A DNA stretch of 64,000 bases from Synechococcus sp. JA-2-3B'a(2-13) (GCF_000013225.1 NC_007776.1:2362501-2426500); one strand, 5' to 3'; shown: positions 27,359 through 36,819, numbered from the stretch's first letter. Translations and numbers: made by a program. The notes: generated by a model not told the origin, from the letters alone.

Positions 27359-27374
27359 GAGGATCGCGATCCTC
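27359..27374. other. 16-base perfect palindrome between convergent genes
   Basis: GAGGATCGCGATCCTC is self-complementary and lies between the stops of the cupin and the M48 protease, touching the latter's stop codon. It could form a short hairpin on either strand and contains GATC sites. No T-run accompanies it. Confidence 0.5.
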
Positions 27375-29755
27375 TAGAACAGCATCACCAGCAGGGCAAC
27401 CACTAACAACAGCACAGCCCACATAGCCTGCCAGAAGGGATGGTAGCTGGTGATGAGCTGGCCATGGCGGCTTTGAAAGCGGGCCAGATCCAGGTAAGGG
27501 GCCACCCCCCGTCGGAACCACCCCACCGCGGATCCCTCTTGGCCGATTACCCCCCCTGCCTGGCGCGCTCCAAACAGGAAGTTGCCCAGCGGCCCAAAGC
27601 GGGAAGCATAGCGCAGGAAGATCATCCCTGTCTCATCCTGGAACTTGAGATCGGAGCCGAAGCGATAGCCCGGATCCCCCCGCCCGATCACCCGCCCCTC
27701 CAACTGCATCGGCAACCCGCGCAAGGGGCTGGCGTAGGGATTGCTCATCGCCTTCAGCACGGTCAACGCCGGCGGGTTTTCCAGACTGGGGTACATCACC
27801 GTCATCTTCAGCAGCAGGCCCAAGCCCACCCCCATCAGGGTCAGCCCGGCAAACATTTCATAGAAGCCCACCTGCAAGGCTGGGATCCCGAGCAGCGCCC
27901 CCACAATCGCCCCCAGCCACTCGGCGTTCAACAGCAGTATATCCAGCAGAAAGTTCCCGTAGAGCTGTTGCCGGTTGAGCTGCTTGCCCTGGGCAACCAC
28001 GCTGGCCATATCGAACTCCACCGGCAGATCCAGTTGCTCCGCATAGGTGCTCAGCGCCCGTACCCGTTTGCCCGTGAGGGGATGGGTGGAGTTCAGCTCC
28101 ATCCACCAGGCCCAAGGGTTAAACAGATCCCACAAAAATACCCTGCCCACCTGGCCGGGATCCGAGGCAACCCGGTAGGCCGTCCCTGCCATCACCGCCG
28201 CCTTGGCATCGTAGATCCCCAAAGCCCGCGTTCCTTCCAGCAGGCGAGCACTGCGCTGTCGGGTTTCCTCATCCTGTTCCCGCTCTCCCTCTTGCACAAT
28301 GCCGTAGGCAATTTTCACCAAAGCCCGCGAGAGCCCATTGGGGTTGCCGGTGGTTTCGGCAGCAAAGTGGTCGGCAAAGTACTCCCGCACCCGCGACAGA
28401 TACAGCAACAAGTAGGAGCCGGCCACATAGAAAAAGTAGGCGACCAAGGCCAGGGAGCGGAGGCTGCCTCTTTTGCCGTTGTCGCGCGCATCCCGCATGT
28501 AGACGTAAAGAAGGTAGAGAATCTGCACCAACGTGGAAGCCAGGGTCATGACGGCGAAATCCCAGTGGATCACATGCCCCAGCTCGTGGGCGTAAACTGT
28601 AGCCACCTCCTCATCTTCCAAGTAGGTGAACAACCCTTCGCTGACGACGATGCGGGCCGTGTCCGGCAGGCTGCCGTAGGTAAAAGCAGTGGGGTTTTGG
28701 TCGCGGATCAGCCCCAGCTTCGGCTGCTTCAGCTTGTACTGGCGGCAAACCCGTTGAATCACCTCTGCACTCTCTGGGCTGCGACGCCCAATTTCCGCCA
28801 AGCTTACCCACTCGGTGCCATAGAGGCTGTGCTGGATCCAGTCCATCAGCCAAGGGGACAAAAAGAAGATCAGGGCATTGAAGGCGAGGGTGAGCAGAAT
28901 GGCGAAGATGAAAGAGCCCAGAGAGAATCCCCCCTCTAAGCTGCCCAAGACGGTCAGGAAAAGCACAAACACCATACCGAACAGCAGGCTCAGGGTCACA
29001 CCTGAGGCCGCCGTCAGGTTGCCGGCAAAGCTGGCCAACATTAGCGAAACCCCCACCTGAGGGGCGCGGTAGCTGCGCTTGGTTTGTCCGGTTTTGAGAC
29101 CTGAGGTGGCGGGATCCAATTCCGCTAGGGTGCGGCTGGGGTTGAAGCAATAGCGGCTCAGCCAAACGCTCAATAGACGCAGCTCGTGAGGATTCAGGCT
29201 TTTCAGAGGCTCCAGCCACAGGGCTGCCTCCACCGACAGCATCACCGTCGAGACGGTGCTGGGATTGCGAAACAAGGTGGGCAGGAGGGGCAGAACCTCC
29301 TGCTTTTGCCCAGAAGTGAGGCTGTGAAAACCCAAAACCGCCTGGCGGAGCAAACCAGGCGGCTGAGGAAGGTCGGCAGTAAGCAACTGGCGATTGCTGA
29401 CAAAGCAGTAGCGGCTTAGATCCGGACTCTCTGAGAACTCCATCCCGGGATCCCATCTGGTCGTTGTCGGCTCCGGATCCAGCCTCACCTGAGTTTTCCA
29501 GTCGGCAGCCTGCTGGCCCATGGGGCGGCTGTAGAGGGCCAACCGTTTGACTTGGGGGTAACGAGTGGGGATTGCCTTTTGGAACCAGGCCGTCAACTCC
29601 TCATAGTTGAGAGCAAGGCCGGCAGGACGGTTGATCATAATGACAAGGGCATAAGCCTTGGGGCTGTCCCGGAGCGGTTGGGCTTTGGCCTGTAATCTAA
29701 GGTGGGGATTGGCCAGCGCCTGCTCCAGCCACTGCACCACTTCCTGTTCGTTCAT
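27374..29755 (-). CDS. M48 family (HtpX-like) zinc metalloprotease, membrane-bound
   Basis: 793 residues. Residues 1-230 are a soluble N-terminal region not recognised. Membrane helices follow (about 235-300). The protease domain has the intact zinc motif HELGH (390-394, VYAHELGHVIHWD) and the third-ligand region REYFADHFAAETTGNPNG. Further helices and a C-terminal beta-rich domain (GDPGYRFGSDLKFQDETGMI) close the protein. M48 membrane proteases cut misfolded membrane proteins. The last two-thirds parallels the 1288-3441 protein, which has lost the zinc site. It converges with the cupin gene after 50 bases. Confidence 0.93.
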   Translation of the reverse strand: MNEQEVVQWLEQALANPHLRLQAKAQPLRDSPKAYALVIMINRPAGLALNYEELTAWFQKAIPTRYPQVKRLALYSRPMGQQAADWKTQVRLDPEPTTTRWDPGMEFSESPDLSRYCFVSNRQLLTADLPQPPGLLRQAVLGFHSLTSGQKQEVLPLLPTLFRNPSTVSTVMLSVEAALWLEPLKSLNPHELRLLSVWLSRYCFNPSRTLAELDPATSGLKTGQTKRSYRAPQVGVSLMLASFAGNLTAASGVTLSLLFGMVFVLFLTVLGSLEGGFSLGSFIFAILLTLAFNALIFFLSPWLMDWIQHSLYGTEWVSLAEIGRRSPESAEVIQRVCRQYKLKQPKLGLIRDQNPTAFTYGSLPDTARIVVSEGLFTYLEDEEVATVYAHELGHVIHWDFAVMTLASTLVQILYLLYVYMRDARDNGKRGSLRSLALVAYFFYVAGSYLLLYLSRVREYFADHFAAETTGNPNGLSRALVKIAYGIVQEGEREQDEETRQRSARLLEGTRALGIYDAKAAVMAGTAYRVASDPGQVGRVFLWDLFNPWAWWMELNSTHPLTGKRVRALSTYAEQLDLPVEFDMASVVAQGKQLNRQQLYGNFLLDILLLNAEWLGAIVGALLGIPALQVGFYEMFAGLTLMGVGLGLLLKMTVMYPSLENPPALTVLKAMSNPYASPLRGLPMQLEGRVIGRGDPGYRFGSDLKFQDETGMIFLRYASRFGPLGNFLFGARQAGGVIGQEGSAVGWFRRGVAPYLDLARFQSRHGQLITSYHPFWQAMWAVLLLVVALLVMLF

Positions 29756-29957
29756 GGCCCTCTCCCGGATCTAGTGGGGTGAAGAAGATCAACTATTCAT
29801 CAACCATTCAACTGTTGCCTCGGTTGCCGACTGCCGATTGGCCTCACGGGAGCTATTCTGGCATTTCCTCCCGTTGACGGGATCCCCATCCTCCTACCAG
29901 CCCAGTACAGTTCCCCTTCTGGGAAAGCATGAGAACCTGAGCTTTGGGAATTTTTGG

Positions 29958-30404
29958 CTACAAAATCGAGCGCTGCCCTTCTGGGCTGATACCAATAATG
30001 GTGAGCTGGCAATCCAACACTTTGAAACCGTACTTTTCTGCCACCTTCTGGGTGATGTTAAGAATGGCGTTGTTTTTGAACTCGATCACCTTATTGGTCT
30101 TGACGCACACCAGATGGTGGTGGTGGTGGGGGGCCGGCTGGTTGATCTCGTAATGTTTGTGCCCTTCGGTCAGTTCCAGTTCTCGCAAAATGCCCATGCG
30201 GGACATCAGCTTGACGGTGCGGTAAATGGTGGAAAGGCTAATGTTGTGGCCTTCTTCCCGCAACTTTTTGTGCAACTCCTCCGCGCTCAGATGCGTGCCC
30301 TCAGGCAAGTTTTGAAACGTTTGCAGGATGATCTCCCGCTGCCGAGTGGCTCGCCAGCCTTTGGCATTGAGCTCTGCCTTGAACGCCTCTTCGGTGTAGA
30401 CCAT
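29958..30404 (-). CDS. fur: Fur-family ferric uptake regulator
   Basis: 148 residues from MVYTEEAFKAELNAKGWRAT; the longer frame adds 24 atypical residues. The winged-helix domain has RATRQREIILQTFQNLPEGT and LSTIYRTVKLMSRMGILREL. The metal-binding dimer domain has HKHYEINQPAPHHHHHLVCV and KTNKVIEF. It lacks the C-terminal CxxC pairs seen in some Fur proteins. It probably represses iron-starvation genes such as the isi operon in this window; a TTGATAATAACTT sequence just upstream (30460-30475) might be its own binding site. Assignment as Fur rather than Zur or PerR is likely but not proven. Confidence 0.88.
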   Translation of the reverse strand: MVYTEEAFKAELNAKGWRATRQREIILQTFQNLPEGTHLSAEELHKKLREEGHNISLSTIYRTVKLMSRMGILRELELTEGHKHYEINQPAPHHHHHLVCVKTNKVIEFKNNAILNITQKVAEKYGFKVLDCQLTIIGISPEGQRSIL

Positions 30405-30760
30405 GATGCCGCCCCTCCGCTGTTGGGCAACGTCGCCGTAACAGTCAATAAGTTCTGTAATTGATAATAACTTCATTTATGACGACACCACCCGACTTGG
30501 TTGCTGAAGACATCGTTCAGGCTCAGTTCAGGCCCAATAGAACAGGGACGCAACTGAGGCGCATGGGCTGCCGGGAGAGCCTCGGGAAGGGTGCGGGAAA
30601 CCCAATCCCTCATCCATCCGGGATGAGCTAGCCTACAGAGCAGAGCCATGTGGCGGACTGTTTCTGGTGTTCGGGCGCGCCTAGGCTAACATACTCAAGA
30701 AAAGGCCCGCGGCATCCTGACGGCGTTAGCGAGCGTAGTGATCGGGGAAGGAAAACGAAA

Positions 30761-31141
30761 ATGCGGTTTGAGCAGCCCAAAACCTATTCCATTTCTCTGG
30801 GTGGCTGGGGGTTCTGGCTGGGATCCCTGGCGTTGGCAGCTTTGCTGACCAGTGTCGGGCTGGGGTGGCTGGTCACTGGATTGGTGGCTCTGTTGCTGTT
30901 TTTGCTGTCCTTGCCGGTGTTGGTGCTCCTGGCCTTTCGCTGGTGGGCGCGCCGCTGGATTACCACCGATCGCTGCCCGGTGTGTGGGTCAGAATCGCAA
31001 GCCATTGAGGGCAGCCATTTCTTTTGCCCCAATTGTGGAGAGCCGCTGTTTGTTGCAGACGGACGTTTTTATCGGCAAACACCCCCCGGCACCATCGATG
31101 TAGAGCCTGTGGAAGAGGGTGGCTGGGAATTGACGAGCTGA
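30761..31141 (+). CDS. Small membrane protein with zinc ribbon
   Basis: 126 residues from the ATG after GGGGAAGGAAAACGAAA. Two hydrophobic helices (about 18-58) are followed by a zinc ribbon: CPVCGS (residues near 72-77) and CPNCGE (near 90-95). The tail is acidic. I do not recognise a named family. The longer frame begins in a repeat-containing stretch and is rejected. Confidence 0.75.
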   Translation: MRFEQPKTYSISLGGWGFWLGSLALAALLTSVGLGWLVTGLVALLLFLLSLPVLVLLAFRWWARRWITTDRCPVCGSESQAIEGSHFFCPNCGEPLFVADGRFYRQTPPGTIDVEPVEEGGWELTS

Positions 31142-31171
31142 TGCCCCCTCGGTTGCCGGGATGTTTAGAGG

Positions 31172-32545
31172 GTGTTTTCCGTGAAAAGTGCTATGCCTGC
31201 GGCACCCCATGGTGCTACACAACACTGTTGCTCCGCAACGCTGACGCCACGGCACGAACGACATCTGTGGGGCTGGCCCGGTAGGCGGCTGGTTTCGAGC
31301 TGGGTTGGACTGTTCTCGGCGGCAATTCTGTTGCTGGGTTTGTCTCCCCATTCCCAGGCGACGGAGCAGGGATCCCTGCAACCTCAGGTGGAAACTTATC
31401 TGGCTCAGTTGGCCGGTCGGGGGTTTTCGCCCACAGCTCAGGGGGTTTGGCTGCAGATGGAGGATCCTTCGCCTCAGCGGGACAGAATCCTTGTTTTGGG
31501 ACAGCATCAGGGATCCACACCCTTGCCGGCAGCTTCTTTGACCAAGGTGGCAACGACACTGGCCGCTTTGCAGCACTTTGGCCCACAACATCGCTTTGTA
31601 ACCCCTTGGCTGACCACCGGCTCGCCAACAGCCGACGGGGTGCTGCAGGGGGATCTCTGGGTGGTGGGGGGGGAGGATCCCTTGTTTGTCTGGGAGGAAG
31701 CCTTCTCCGTCGGCAACCTGCTCAATGCTCATGGGATCCGCCAGGTGCGCGGGGATCTGGTGGTGGTGGGCCGCTTTTACATGAACTTTTCCCGGGATGT
31801 GGCGCAATCGGGATCCCTGTTGCGGCAGGGGCTGGATGCGCGGCGCTGGCCGCCAGAGGCGGAGGCCCAATTTCAAACCTTACCCCCCGGCACACCCAGA
31901 CCGCAGGTGGAGATCTTGGGTTCGGTGCGGGTTGCCCAGCAGATCCCGCCCGGCGCTCAGGTTTTGCTCAGACATGAGTCCCCCCCCCTCATTCACCTGG
32001 TCAAGCTGATGAACCTCTACAGCAACAACTCCATGGCCGAGATGTTGGCCGATGCGGTGGGGGGTGCTGACCAGGTGGCCCAAATCGCCCGGGCCATCGC
32101 CGGGATCCCGCCCGAAGAGCTACACCTGATCAATGGTTCCGGGTTGGGGGTGGAAAACCGCATTTCTCCGCGGGCCAATGTAGCTTTGCTTCGAGCCATC
32201 CAGTCTCTTCTGGAGGAGCAGGGGCTCTCTCTTGCCGATGCTTTTGCCGTCGTTGGCCAAGATGTGGGAGTGTTGGAGCGGCGTCTGTTGCCAGGGATCC
32301 TAATTGCCAAGTCGGGCACCTTGAGGAGCGTCAGCACCTTGGCGGGTGTATTGCCAACCGAGCAGGGGGACATCTGGTTTGCCCTGATGAATGGCGGATC
32401 CGATCTGGTCGGCTTTCGCACCCAGCAGGGACAATTCCTCAGCCAGCTCCAGTCCCAATGGGGATCCCCTGCCACCTTGCCTGAGCGTTGGATCCCTCGC
32501 TCTGGGGATACGGGATCCCGCACGGAGCTGAACCCCCGTCTTTGA
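31172..32545 (+). CDS. dacB: D-alanyl-D-alanine carboxypeptidase, S13 (DacB/PBP4) family
   Basis: 457 residues as an open frame. Active-site motifs are SLTK (AASLTKVATTLAAL), SNN (NLYSNNSMAEMLADAVGG) and KSGT (LIAKSGTLRSVSTLAGV). A signal sequence lies at about 40-64 (LVSSWVGLFSAAILLLGLSP). The first 35-40 residues are encoded partly by a dispersed repeat (31203-31260), so the true start may be internal. The enzyme trims peptidoglycan side chains in the periplasm. It starts 30 bases after the zinc-ribbon gene. Confidence 0.9.
   Translation: MFSVKSAMPAAPHGATQHCCSATLTPRHERHLWGWPGRRLVSSWVGLFSAAILLLGLSPHSQATEQGSLQPQVETYLAQLAGRGFSPTAQGVWLQMEDPSPQRDRILVLGQHQGSTPLPAASLTKVATTLAALQHFGPQHRFVTPWLTTGSPTADGVLQGDLWVVGGEDPLFVWEEAFSVGNLLNAHGIRQVRGDLVVVGRFYMNFSRDVAQSGSLLRQGLDARRWPPEAEAQFQTLPPGTPRPQVEILGSVRVAQQIPPGAQVLLRHESPPLIHLVKLMNLYSNNSMAEMLADAVGGADQVAQIARAIAGIPPEELHLINGSGLGVENRISPRANVALLRAIQSLLEEQGLSLADAFAVVGQDVGVLERRLLPGILIAKSGTLRSVSTLAGVLPTEQGDIWFALMNGGSDLVGFRTQQGQFLSQLQSQWGSPATLPERWIPRSGDTGSRTELNPRL
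31203..31260. repeat. Second dispersed repeat type (GTTGCTxCGCAACGC) at the 5' end of dacB
   Basis: Contains ACCCCATGGTGCTACACAAC and TTGCTCCGCAACGCTGACGC, with a short self-complementary GTTGC/GCAAC stem. A related copy is at 35232-35266. It overlaps the first 30 codons of the carboxypeptidase frame. Confidence 0.65.
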
Positions 32546-32601
32546 AACTGGGCGTCAACAGCCCTCAACCCAGAAACCTCGTCCGGCAGGGATCCTCCCC
32601 A

Positions 32602-32674
32602 TGGGGCGTACAGGGATCGAACCTGTGTAAGGCAAATTATGAGTTTGCTGCCTAAACCGCTCGGCCAACGCCCC
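32602..32674 (-). tRNA. trnI: tRNA-Ile (CAU anticodon; lysidine type) or elongator tRNA-Met
   Basis: A 73-base cloverleaf: acceptor GGGGCGT pairs with ACGCCCC plus discriminator A, D arm GGCCGAGCGGTTTAGGCA, anticodon stem GCAAA/TTTGC with loop CTCATAA (anticodon CAT), T arm ACAGG-TTCGATC-CCTGT. The CCA end is not encoded. The AACTCATAATT anticodon arm is like trnI-CAU of plastids rather than elongator Met, so I favour Ile2, read after lysidine modification. Confidence 0.9.
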
Positions 32675-32772
32675 TGATTCTTTTACTCTAGCGTTTACTC
32701 TAGCGCCCTTGTCTCCTCCAGAAGCGGCTGAAAACAGGATAAGCTGCATGTCGGTGGTTAGGATCTGACGCC

Positions 32773-33312
32773 ATGGCTGCGCCGCGTTCTTGGCAGGGGC
32801 AAATGGCCCTGGGCTTGGGGTTGATTGCCTTGTCCTCGGCTCTCTGTTTTGGCTTCTTGGCCGTTGGGCAGCACTATCTCTACGGGGATGGATCCGCTGT
32901 GGATTTCCAGCCTGCCGGGGAGAGTTTGGCCTTGTCTTCCGCCCCCGAGATTGGACTTCCGACGACACCGCCCCTCCCTAACCCCCCCTCTTCCGACGGC
33001 AATCTCCCAGAGGGATCCCCGCTGCAGCTCTGGCTTGTTACTTTTTTAACCGTGTTTGTGGCGGAAATGGGCGACAAAACCCAGTTGGCAACCTTGCTCA
33101 TGAGTGCCCAATCCCAATCTCCTTGGGCGATCTTTTTCGGTTCCGCCGGTGCCTTGGTGACCGCCAGTTTTTTCAGCGTGGTGCTGGGAGAAGGTCTGGG
33201 GCAAGTCATTCCCCCAGGCTGGCTACAATGGTTGGCGGGTGCAGGGTTCCTGGTGATCGGGGGCTATGTATTATGGCAGGAGTGGCGGGGGAACAAGCTC
33301 CCAGAGGGCTAG
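32773..33312 (+). CDS. GDT1/TMEM165 (UPF0016) family transporter, half-size
   Basis: 179 residues. A leading helix (QMALGLGLIALSSALCFGFL) and a Pro-rich lumenal segment precede one UPF0016 unit with the signature FVAEMGDKTQLATLLMSAQS, then helices to residue 172. Family members transport Mn2+/Ca2+ in exchange for H+; the cyanobacterial member Mnx exports manganese to the thylakoid lumen or periplasm. Full-size proteins have two such units; here the second is a separate gene 57 bases downstream. A GATAAGCTGCA motif lies 25 bases before the ATG. Confidence 0.9.
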   Translation: MAAPRSWQGQMALGLGLIALSSALCFGFLAVGQHYLYGDGSAVDFQPAGESLALSSAPEIGLPTTPPLPNPPSSDGNLPEGSPLQLWLVTFLTVFVAEMGDKTQLATLLMSAQSQSPWAIFFGSAGALVTASFFSVVLGEGLGQVIPPGWLQWLAGAGFLVIGGYVLWQEWRGNKLPEG

Positions 33313-33369
33313 CCTCCCTGAGCAGCCGATGCCAACCCGGCAGGACAGAGTGGAGAACAACCGAGGAAC

Positions 33370-33705
33370 GTGTTGATCCAAGACAACGACAGCCGAACCC
33401 CGTCTTTTTTGCTGCGGCAAATGGCCGGACGGGCCGCCCTAGTGAGCTTTGGCTCGATTCTGCTGGCCGAAATGGGCGATAAAACCCAATTGGCGACCCT
33501 GCTCCTCAGTGCCCGCTCGCAAAACGCTGGGGTAATCTTTTTGGGCGCTGCTGCTGCTTTGATCAGCACCAGCCTAATTGGGGTGTGGGCAGGAGCTTGG
33601 GTGGCCCGCCTGATCCCACCTCGCTGGATCAAAACCCTGGCAGGCGTGGGGTTTGTTGTGATGGGCCTAGTCTTGTTGTGGGGATCCCTGCCCATAGCCG
33701 GCTGA
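33370..33705 (+). CDS. GDT1/TMEM165 (UPF0016) family transporter, second half-size subunit
   Basis: 111 residues from a GTG start. One UPF0016 unit with SILLAEMGDKTQLATLLLSA and two further helices (GVIFLGAAAALISTSLIGVW; LAGVGFVVMGLVLLWGSLP). It shares the EMGDKTQLATLL motif with its neighbour, and the two together would rebuild the six- or seven-helix full transporter, probably as a heterodimer. No leading helix or signal sequence is present. Confidence 0.9.
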   Translation: MLIQDNDSRTPSFLLRQMAGRAALVSFGSILLAEMGDKTQLATLLLSARSQNAGVIFLGAAAALISTSLIGVWAGAWVARLIPPRWIKTLAGVGFVVMGLVLLWGSLPIAG

Positions 33706-33820
33706 GCAGAGGGCTTCAGGATGGCCTCGGCAAAGCGTGATAGGATTAAGAGCGCCTCACTTTGACACTTCAAACTGAGGACCTTCACTTGAGTCCGGAC
33801 AACCGGTCAGGAAAACCAGC

Positions 33821-33970
33821 ATGGCCAAAAAACGCAATCTGAAGCGGGAAAAAGCCGAGCGCAACCGCGAATATGCCAAACAGTTCCAAAAAAGTCGTGC
33901 TCGCAATGGCCGCCGCTTCCGTTCTGCCCCCCGCGACAATGAGGCCAGCGCTGGCGAAGAACAGCAGTAA
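33821..33970 (+). CDS. Small highly basic protein (49 aa)
   Basis: Forty-nine residues, starting MAKKRNLKREKAERNREYAK and ending in an acidic EASAGEEQQ tail. About a third are Lys or Arg, with an obvious helical heptad spacing. It could bind nucleic acid or the ribosome, but I do not recognise a family. It lies about 115 bases downstream of the second GDT1 gene and about 100 bases before pyrH. Confidence 0.6.
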   Translation: MAKKRNLKREKAERNREYAKQFQKSRARNGRRFRSAPRDNEASAGEEQQ

Positions 33971-34020
33971 GGTTGTTTTTGTCGAGATGCTCTGTCGGTC
34001 AATCCTGTGAGCGGAGCTAG

Positions 34021-34830
<810 letters not shown>

Positions 34831-35029
34831 GGGGGAAATCGGCCTTGAGAGTCCGGCGACGCCCTAGCCAGGATTGAGTCCGAAGGATAGCCTGGCTCAA
34901 GGGTGTGCTCAGGCCGTTTGGAGGGAAAGGCAATGACAGATCAGCTAGAAATTGCAGGAGCCCCGCACTGTACCCGTAGGGTCGGTGTCGGGAGGAATGC
35001 TATAACAATACTGCGGACACCAGAAACGG
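34831..35029 (+). other. Intergenic leader upstream of mltG, structured, with possible 34-codon ORF
   Basis: The segment after pyrH contains an inverted repeat (AGCCAGG near 34865 with CCTGGCT near 34890). It also has a GGGAA...CCCCGCACTGT pattern (34922-34972) faintly like a cobalamin-riboswitch core, but the spacing is long and the rest is not matched. A 34-codon frame (34933-35037, MTDQLEIAGAPHCTRRVGVG) has GGAGGG in front of its ATG. Neither call is firm. Confidence 0.3.
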
Positions 35030-36334
35030 TTGTTTAAGGCACTGGTAACGGTCGATTGGGGGTGCTGTAAACCACCCCAGAGGCTCGTGGTTGGCTTGCT
35101 AACTGCAGGGCTACTAAAAGCCCGCTCCGTACCGCCTAGCGGTTGGTGTCGGGTAGTTTACGTTCAGCATTCGGCCCAAAAGGATCCCGTCTTGCCCAAA
35201 TGCTCTGCTGCCCAAGGCGCTATACCCAGGTCACCCCATGTTGCTACGCAACGCTTACGCGAACGCTGGGGTCGGCGTCTTTTGCAGAGCTTGATTTTCC
35301 TGTTGGTTCTGGTCGGGGGATTGGGCTACTGGCAGTGGCAGACCTGGCTACAGCCGGTGGGCGGCCCAGAACCGATCCAAGTAACAATCCAGCCGGGCAG
35401 CAGCAGCCGTCTGATCGGGCAAAAACTGCGCCAAGCAGGGGTGATTCGCTCAGCTCTGGCTTGGGAGCTGTGGAGCCGCACCTTCGGACGGGATTGGGTG
35501 TTTCAGGCGGGCACCTACGCTTTGGATCCCAACCAGGACATGCTGGCCGTGGCCCAGCAACTGCGGCAGGGAAGGATCCTGCAAAGACGTCTGACCATCC
35601 CGGAGGGTTGGCGCATCGAGCAAATGGCAGAGGCTCTGGCCCAGCGCAACTGGCTGGCAGCCGATGCCTTCATTGCCGTGACCCGGGTGATTCCCCCCCT
35701 CGACTGGCTGCCCCCCAACTTGAGCTCACTAGAAGGCTACCTGTTCCCAGACACCTATCTTTTCCCCATCGAACAGGTGGAGGGATCCCTGCCGGATCGG
35801 GAAAAGGCCCAGATGGTGGTCGACGCCATGCTGCAGCGATTTGTCGCGGTGGCCCTGCCCCTGTTTCGCCAGCACACCACTTCCCTGTCTCTGCACGAGT
35901 GGGTTACCCTGGCCAGCATTGTGGAGCGGGAGGCCGTGGTGCCGGAAGAACGCGCTTTGATTGCAGGTGTCTTTCTGAACCGGCTTAAGAAAGGGATCCC
36001 CCTGGGAGCCGATCCGACGCTGGAGTATGCCTTGAATATCCGGCAAACCCCAGATCGCCGCCTCACCCTTACGGAGGTGCGCACCCCCTCTCCCTACAAC
36101 ACCTACCTCAACCCGGGCTTGCCCCCCGGCCCCATCGCCAGTCCGGGCTTGGCCAGCCTAAAAGCCGTTTTGCAGCCTGAGCAAACCGACTATCTCTACT
36201 TTGTGGCCCGCTACGATGGCACCCACGTTTTCAGCAAAACCCTAGCAGAGCACGAGGCAGCCCAATTGCAAATTATTCAAGAGCGTCGGCAAGCTGCCCA
36301 GGGATCCCACCATAGTCCTCAACCCAGTCCTTAG
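35030..36334 (+). CDS. mltG: Endolytic murein transglycosylase MltG (YceG family)
   Basis: 434 residues from a TTG; the family part begins with the membrane helix LLQSLIFLLVLVGGLGYWQW (about 85-104). Then LysM-like and catalytic regions follow: PGSSSRLIGQKLRQAGVIRS, LEGYLFPDTYLFP, ASIVEREAVVPEERALIAGV (catalytic Glu in IVERE), FLNRLKKGIPLGADPTLEYA, PSPYNTYLNPGLPPGPIASP and YLYFVARYDGTHVFSKTLAE. MltG ends glycan strands during growth. The first 80 residues are unlike the family and include repeat sequence (35232-35266); the start may have been displaced. Confidence 0.92.
   Translation: MFKALVTVDWGCCKPPQRLVVGLLTAGLLKARSVPPSGWCRVVYVQHSAQKDPVLPKCSAAQGAIPRSPHVATQRLRERWGRRLLQSLIFLLVLVGGLGYWQWQTWLQPVGGPEPIQVTIQPGSSSRLIGQKLRQAGVIRSALAWELWSRTFGRDWVFQAGTYALDPNQDMLAVAQQLRQGRILQRRLTIPEGWRIEQMAEALAQRNWLAADAFIAVTRVIPPLDWLPPNLSSLEGYLFPDTYLFPIEQVEGSLPDREKAQMVVDAMLQRFVAVALPLFRQHTTSLSLHEWVTLASIVEREAVVPEERALIAGVFLNRLKKGIPLGADPTLEYALNIRQTPDRRLTLTEVRTPSPYNTYLNPGLPPGPIASPGLASLKAVLQPEQTDYLYFVARYDGTHVFSKTLAEHEAAQLQIIQERRQAAQGSHHSPQPSP
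35232..35266. repeat. Second dispersed repeat type at the 5' end of mltG
   Basis: CACCCCATGTTGCTACGCAA followed by CGCTTACGCGAACGC. The CCCATGTTGCTxCGCAACGC core is shared with 31203-31260. It is translated within the non-conserved N-terminal stretch of mltG. Confidence 0.65.
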
Positions 36335-36345
36335 CCGAGGAGCGG

Positions 36346-36819
36346 ATGGTACACAAACCTTGGTTCAAGCTCCTGCAACCGGATCTGGTGGTGGCCGGCA
36401 CTGTCTTAAAGTTGCGGGCAGAAGACCTGTGGGCCTGGCAGGTAAAAGGCATCATCTTTGACGTAGACGGTACACTGGTGCCGAGCCGACAGGTTGAGGT
36501 GGATCCCGCTGTGGCTGCTTGGCTGGAGCAGTTGCGTCCGCACTTTCAAATTTGGCTGGTGAGCAACAACCTCAATCGCAACCGGATTCAACAAATCGGA
36601 GAAAGCCTGGATCTGCCTTACATTCACCGCGCTGGGAAACCCTCACGGCGGGCCTTGCGGCGGGCCGTAGCCCAGATGGGCTTGCCGGTAGAAGCAGTGG
36701 CTATGGTGGGAGACCGCCTGTTGACGGATATTTTGGCGGGCAATCGACTGGGGTTGGTAACCGTGCTGGTCAACTCCCTCTTGTCCGAAGCAGTCGAAAA
36801 GAACCCTGCTACCCTCTAG
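36346..36819 (+). CDS. YqeG family HAD-IIIA phosphatase
   Basis: 157 residues. HAD motif I is FDVDGTLVP, motif II VSNN, motif III with AGKPSRRALRRAV (Lys), motif IV VGDRLLTDILAGNRLG. An N-terminal LLQPDLVVAGTVLKL is typical of YqeG. The mitochondrial relative is the PGP phosphatase Gep4/PTPMT, so phosphatidylglycerophosphate dephosphorylation is plausible. It starts 11 bases after mltG and is probably co-transcribed. Confidence 0.9.
   Translation: MVHKPWFKLLQPDLVVAGTVLKLRAEDLWAWQVKGIIFDVDGTLVPSRQVEVDPAVAAWLEQLRPHFQIWLVSNNLNRNRIQQIGESLDLPYIHRAGKPSRRALRRAVAQMGLPVEAVAMVGDRLLTDILAGNRLGLVTVLVNSLLSEAVEKNPATL

Noticed and set aside
30494-30600. Glutamine or cobalamin riboswitch-like words (CGTTCA, GGGAAGGGTG)
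   Set aside because: Spacing and pairing do not fit either consensus when traced by eye, and the downstream gene is not related to either ligand.
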